A DNA stretch of 7,711 nt from an uncultured euryarchaeote (GTDB lineage: Archaea; Thermoplasmatota; Poseidoniia; Poseidoniales; Thalassarchaeaceae): NCBI GenBank assembly GCA_937876055.1, contig CALEIW010000080.1, positions 1-7,711 of the forward strand, in the 5' to 3' direction. The translations under genes were made by a program, and so were the position numbers. Below are positions 5,083 to 7,711 of the stretch, piece after piece (position 1 is the first letter of the stretch; every line of letters begins with the position of its first letter). Below the pieces are notes generated by a model. The model was not told the origin of the DNA. It did not search any database and worked only from the letters and a program-made list of their open reading frames with translations.

Positions 5083-6972
5083 ATGATGACACAGGCGATA
5101 GCTGATGGTATCGCCAAAGATTCGTCTGATAAGCAGGATGAATCTCAAGTCATAGGTCGCCAAATATGGAGAATTATCCCATATGTTACAAGATATTGGC
5201 AGAGGGCATTAGGAGGACTTCTATCCAATATGGGTGCTAGGGTCTTCGATCTAATTCCCTTCATCGCAATTGGGATGGCTGCGGATTACTATAATCCAGA
5301 CAACCCTAAATTCACCGATTCAAGAATTGAAAGTTTCGTCACACTCGATATCTTACCTTCAATAGGTCCGATCAATTCAGTTGAATTGGGATTCGGGGCA
5401 TTAATTCTCATATCTTTTGTAGTTTTAGCGGTTTTTCAGGGATTGAGTAATCAGTTATGGCAATCCATTGCCTACATGGCCCAACATGACATCAGGATGG
5501 ATGCCACACGATCGTTACTAAGCATGGAAGCTTCGTACTTTGAAACTAGACAAACTGGAAATCTAATGTCAGTCTTGTCTGCCGATGTAGCACAATTAGA
5601 AGATGTAATTTCTGATTCTAGTACCAGCATAATTAGAATTTTTACAACCCTAATTACGGCTTTTGCAATTTTATTTTGGATGTCCCCAACACTATGTGCG
5701 ATACTATTCACTCCGTTTATCCTGATTGTTCCAATGGTTATTTGGTTCTCAACAAGGGTTCAGAGAAAATATCGTAGACAGCGTGAGAGCACCGGAGGTA
5801 TCGTAGCAATACTTGAGAATGTTCTCGCGGGGATAACTGTTGTTCAAGCCTACAATTCTACCCAATTTGAGATGGAAAGAATAGATGGTCAAAGTGGAGA
5901 CTATAGAGACCAAGCAATTCAAGCAGCATTCATCAGAAACAGGTTCATCCCTGGCTTCCACATCGTCGCCGGAATTTCTTTTGGTCTACTGGTATCAGCA
6001 GGAGGTTGGTTGATGAGTTCAGGTGAAATTAGTGTTGGGCAGTTCGTCACATTCCTCTTAATTTCCACAAGAATGACAATGCCTCTCTGGATTCTAGGAA
6101 TGTTGCTAAATCAATTACAGAGAGGCGAGGCAGCCTCCCGTAGAGTATTCGCATTGATTGATTTGGAACCGTCAATTTCCGATTCTGAAGAGGCTGTGGA
6201 ATTAGCTGAGCCAATTTCATCTATTTCTTTTGACTCAGTCACATTTGCATATCCTGGTACCGCAATCAATGTCTTGAACGATGTTTCATTCAAGGTTGAA
6301 TCTGGAGGATTTTTGGGAATAATGGGTCATACAGGAGCAGGTAAATCTACCATTCTAAAGTTATCCGAAAAGTTCTACCAACCACAATCAGGGCAGGTGA
6401 GAATCAATGGTCAAGACATATCAGAATTCACAATTCATTCGGTTCGCTCACGAATTGGTTTTGTCAGTCAAGACCCATTCTTATTCTTTGGAACAATTAG
6501 AGACAACGTCGCCTACGCTCGCGAGGCTAGCGATGATGACGTAAAGCAGGCATTAGAAACGGCTGGTGCTTGGGAATTTGTTGATGAAATGGAAGAAGGA
6601 ATGAATACCATGGTTGGTGATAGAGGAGTCAGACTTTCAGGTGGTCAGCGCGCTAGGATTAGCCTCGCTCGAGCCCTGCTGATGAATCCAGATGTGCTAA
6701 TCCTAGACGAGGCAAGCGCTGCTTTAGATGCAGAGACTGAGAAGAGGATTCAACAATCACTATTCGGTGGAGGAAATGGTTCCAATGGTAAGAAGAGAAT
6801 CACCATTGGTGTTGCTCACCGATTGGCAACAATAAGAAACGCCGACGAGATTATTTCTATGGTTGACGGAGCGATTGTAGAACGCGGTTCCCATCAAGAA
6901 TTACTCGAAAACGATAGTGTGTACGCTTCACAATGGGCAATTCAAACTGGAGAAATTGAAGCAGAGGATTGA
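5083..6972 (+). CDS. ABC exporter half-transporter (MsbA/LmrA type, TMD-NBD fusion)
   Basis: A 629-residue membrane-embedded, ATP-driven exporter subunit. The N-terminal transmembrane domain has about six helices (roughly 44-72, 105-125, 185-203, 206-227, 293-318 and 325-350). It includes the exporter-type stretch with YFETRQTGNLMSVLSADV (around 161-178). The loop after helix 1 is fairly long and polar. The ATPase domain (about 378-629) is intact: Walker A GHTGAGKST (415-423), Q-loop Q463 in VSQDP, VGDRG before the LSGGQ signature (518-522), Walker B LILDE with catalytic E543, D-loop ASAALD, and H-loop H579 in VAHRLAT. With all catalytic residues present it could work as a homodimer; no second ABC subunit is in the window. 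The substrate (lipid, drug or peptide) cannot be told. It ends two bases before the ATG of a membrane-anchored FGE-like gene, probably cotranscribed. Confidence 0.93.
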   Translation: MMTQAIADGIAKDSSDKQDESQVIGRQIWRIIPYVTRYWQRALGGLLSNMGARVFDLIPFIAIGMAADYYNPDNPKFTDSRIESFVTLDILPSIGPINSVELGFGALILISFVVLAVFQGLSNQLWQSIAYMAQHDIRMDATRSLLSMEASYFETRQTGNLMSVLSADVAQLEDVISDSSTSIIRIFTTLITAFAILFWMSPTLCAILFTPFILIVPMVIWFSTRVQRKYRRQRESTGGIVAILENVLAGITVVQAYNSTQFEMERIDGQSGDYRDQAIQAAFIRNRFIPGFHIVAGISFGLLVSAGGWLMSSGEISVGQFVTFLLISTRMTMPLWILGMLLNQLQRGEAASRRVFALIDLEPSISDSEEAVELAEPISSISFDSVTFAYPGTAINVLNDVSFKVESGGFLGIMGHTGAGKSTILKLSEKFYQPQSGQVRINGQDISEFTIHSVRSRIGFVSQDPFLFFGTIRDNVAYAREASDDDVKQALETAGAWEFVDEMEEGMNTMVGDRGVRLSGGQRARISLARALLMNPDVLILDEASAALDAETEKRIQQSLFGGGNGSNGKKRITIGVAHRLATIRNADEIISMVDGAIVERGSHQELLENDSVYASQWAIQTGEIEAED

Positions 6973-6974
6973 GT

Positions 6975-7694
6975 ATGTCCATCGAATGGGTCTCCGTTGC
7001 TCCGGGGAAAACCGAGATTGGAAGTGATAATCGCTCAATCTTGTTTGGAGGAATTGGACCAAAACACATGGCAGAGATAAGTTATCGATACTCAATTACC
7101 AAACATCCGATCCTAATCGAAGAAGCTGAAAAAATAATCCAATCAAAAGAAGCGAGTTTGGCAAGTGAGTCGGAGTGGCAATTAGCTTTTGATCAAGGAG
7201 CGATTTTTGGTAATGAAGAACTTGAGAAACTTTCTGATTGTTGCAAAGGAGATTACTGGAGTAAAGCACTCGATGGCAGTCCTCATTTGATGGATGAATG
7301 GACATTCCATATTGCAAAACAATGGTCTTCAGGTAAACCCGCTACAAAGCTATTGGCGAAAGGCTCAACCGAAACAAAATTTGTCCGATTGGTAAAGAGA
7401 GAAGATGATTCAAAGTTCGAGAAAAATCCTCAGAGACTACCAGCTAATCGAGACACTGCGAGGCTACTAAAAGAGGAAATAGTGATCGCTATGATCGTTG
7501 GAATCATTCCTTCATTTGTTTGGGCATACTTCAACGCAAGTGAAGGGTATATCCAAACGGGATGGCCTGGATTGGTTTTTGGAGGGATAATTCTAGGTTT
7601 GTTTTCAATGCTTTTCTGGCGTCCGAAAACCACTTCCTATCGACTAGGTAGAAACTGTGGAAAGGTCAAACCAAACCGTGGTAAATCACTCTGA
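6975..7694 (+). CDS. Degenerate FGE-sulfatase (SUMF1-like) domain fused to a C-terminal membrane hairpin
   Basis: A 239-residue protein from the ATG at 6975. GAGG (6964-6967) lies 7 nt upstream, so this start is preferred to the in-frame TTG at 6969. Residues 4-140 follow a shortened FGE-sulfatase domain: EWVSVAPGKTEIGSD like EWV.IPGG.F.MGS, GPKHMAEISYRYSITKHPI like GP.H.V....F.I.K.PVT, LASESEWQLAFDQG like LPTEAEWEYA...G, MDEWT like v.EW, and FVRLVKR like GFRLVR. Family members oxidise protein or small-molecule substrates, or bind peptides and ligands through a C-type-lectin fold. The domain is shorter than usual and no clear catalytic cysteine pair is seen, so a binding role is likelier. Two helices follow (about 168-187 and 196-216). 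It is downstream of the ABC exporter, suggesting a partner at the membrane. Confidence 0.65.
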   Translation: MSIEWVSVAPGKTEIGSDNRSILFGGIGPKHMAEISYRYSITKHPILIEEAEKIIQSKEASLASESEWQLAFDQGAIFGNEELEKLSDCCKGDYWSKALDGSPHLMDEWTFHIAKQWSSGKPATKLLAKGSTETKFVRLVKREDDSKFEKNPQRLPANRDTARLLKEEIVIAMIVGIIPSFVWAYFNASEGYIQTGWPGLVFGGIILGLFSMLFWRPKTTSYRLGRNCGKVKPNRGKSL

Positions 7695-7711
7695 TATAAT
7701 CAAATTATATC
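7693..7711. repeat. AT-rich perfect inverted repeat at the window end
   Basis: GATATAAT (7693-7700) and ATTATATC (7704-7711) are exact reverse complements around CAA, overlapping the last two bases of the FGE-like gene's TGA. It could be a transcript-end hairpin or a symmetric TATA-like element. The window stops exactly at its edge, so its context cannot be judged. Confidence 0.5.

Noticed and set aside
6969..6974. TTG start for the FGE-like gene
   Set aside because: The ATG at 6975 is two codons in, has GAGG at a 7-nt spacing, and needs no rare start codon.
1..7711. CRISPR arrays, insertion sequences or prophage
   Set aside because: No regularly spaced repeats, transposase, integrase or long terminal inverted repeats were seen on either strand.

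Overview
The window looks archaeal, most likely a marine Thermoplasmatota / Marine Group II (Poseidoniales)-type genome. That assignment is inferred from four things: a TATA-binding-protein-like gene, an archaeal-style EF-1A/SelB paralogue, an archaeal TatD-type hydrolase, and a compact AT-leaning gene arrangement. No rRNA or other firm taxonomic marker is present. Several starts are preceded by strong Shine-Dalgarno sites (GGAGG or GGAGGT), while others have none and may be leaderless.

Layout, left to right. (1) 1-254, minus: the N-terminal part of a gene that runs off the left edge, with a PH-like stretch followed by the start of a membrane segment. (2) 255-378: a GC-rich intergenic island with a nested inverted repeat. 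(3) 379-1401, minus: an EF-1A/SelB-like protein whose GTPase domain has lost its nucleotide-binding motifs. (4) 1460-1831, plus: a DUF4870-type small membrane protein, diverging from gene 3 and convergent with a hotdog-fold acyl-CoA thioesterase (1828-2298, minus). (5) 2371-4624, plus: a tightly packed three-gene operon. It encodes a poorly recognisable protein with a faint TraB/GumN resemblance, a divergent two-repeat TBP-like protein, and a TatD-family metal-dependent hydrolase with all six metal ligands. (6) 4621-4830, minus: a two-helix small membrane protein that converges on the operon. (7) 4930-5003: tRNA-Gly(TCC) with encoded CCA, followed by a perfect 10-bp hairpin. (8) 5083-7694, plus: a two-gene operon of an MsbA/LmrA-type ABC exporter half-transporter and a degenerate formylglycine-generating-enzyme-like (SUMF1/C-type-lectin fold) domain fused to a C-terminal membrane hairpin. 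The window ends in an AT-rich perfect inverted repeat overlapping the last stop codon.

The most interesting content is the group of core-machinery look-alikes: a TBP-fold protein that has lost most of its DNA-intercalating phenylalanines, and an elongation-factor paralogue without a working GTPase centre. The TBP-like gene is translationally coupled to a TatD hydrolase, and the upstream TraB-like gene ends two bases before it, which suggests the three act together. Family assignments rest on reading motifs by eye and were not checked by database search.
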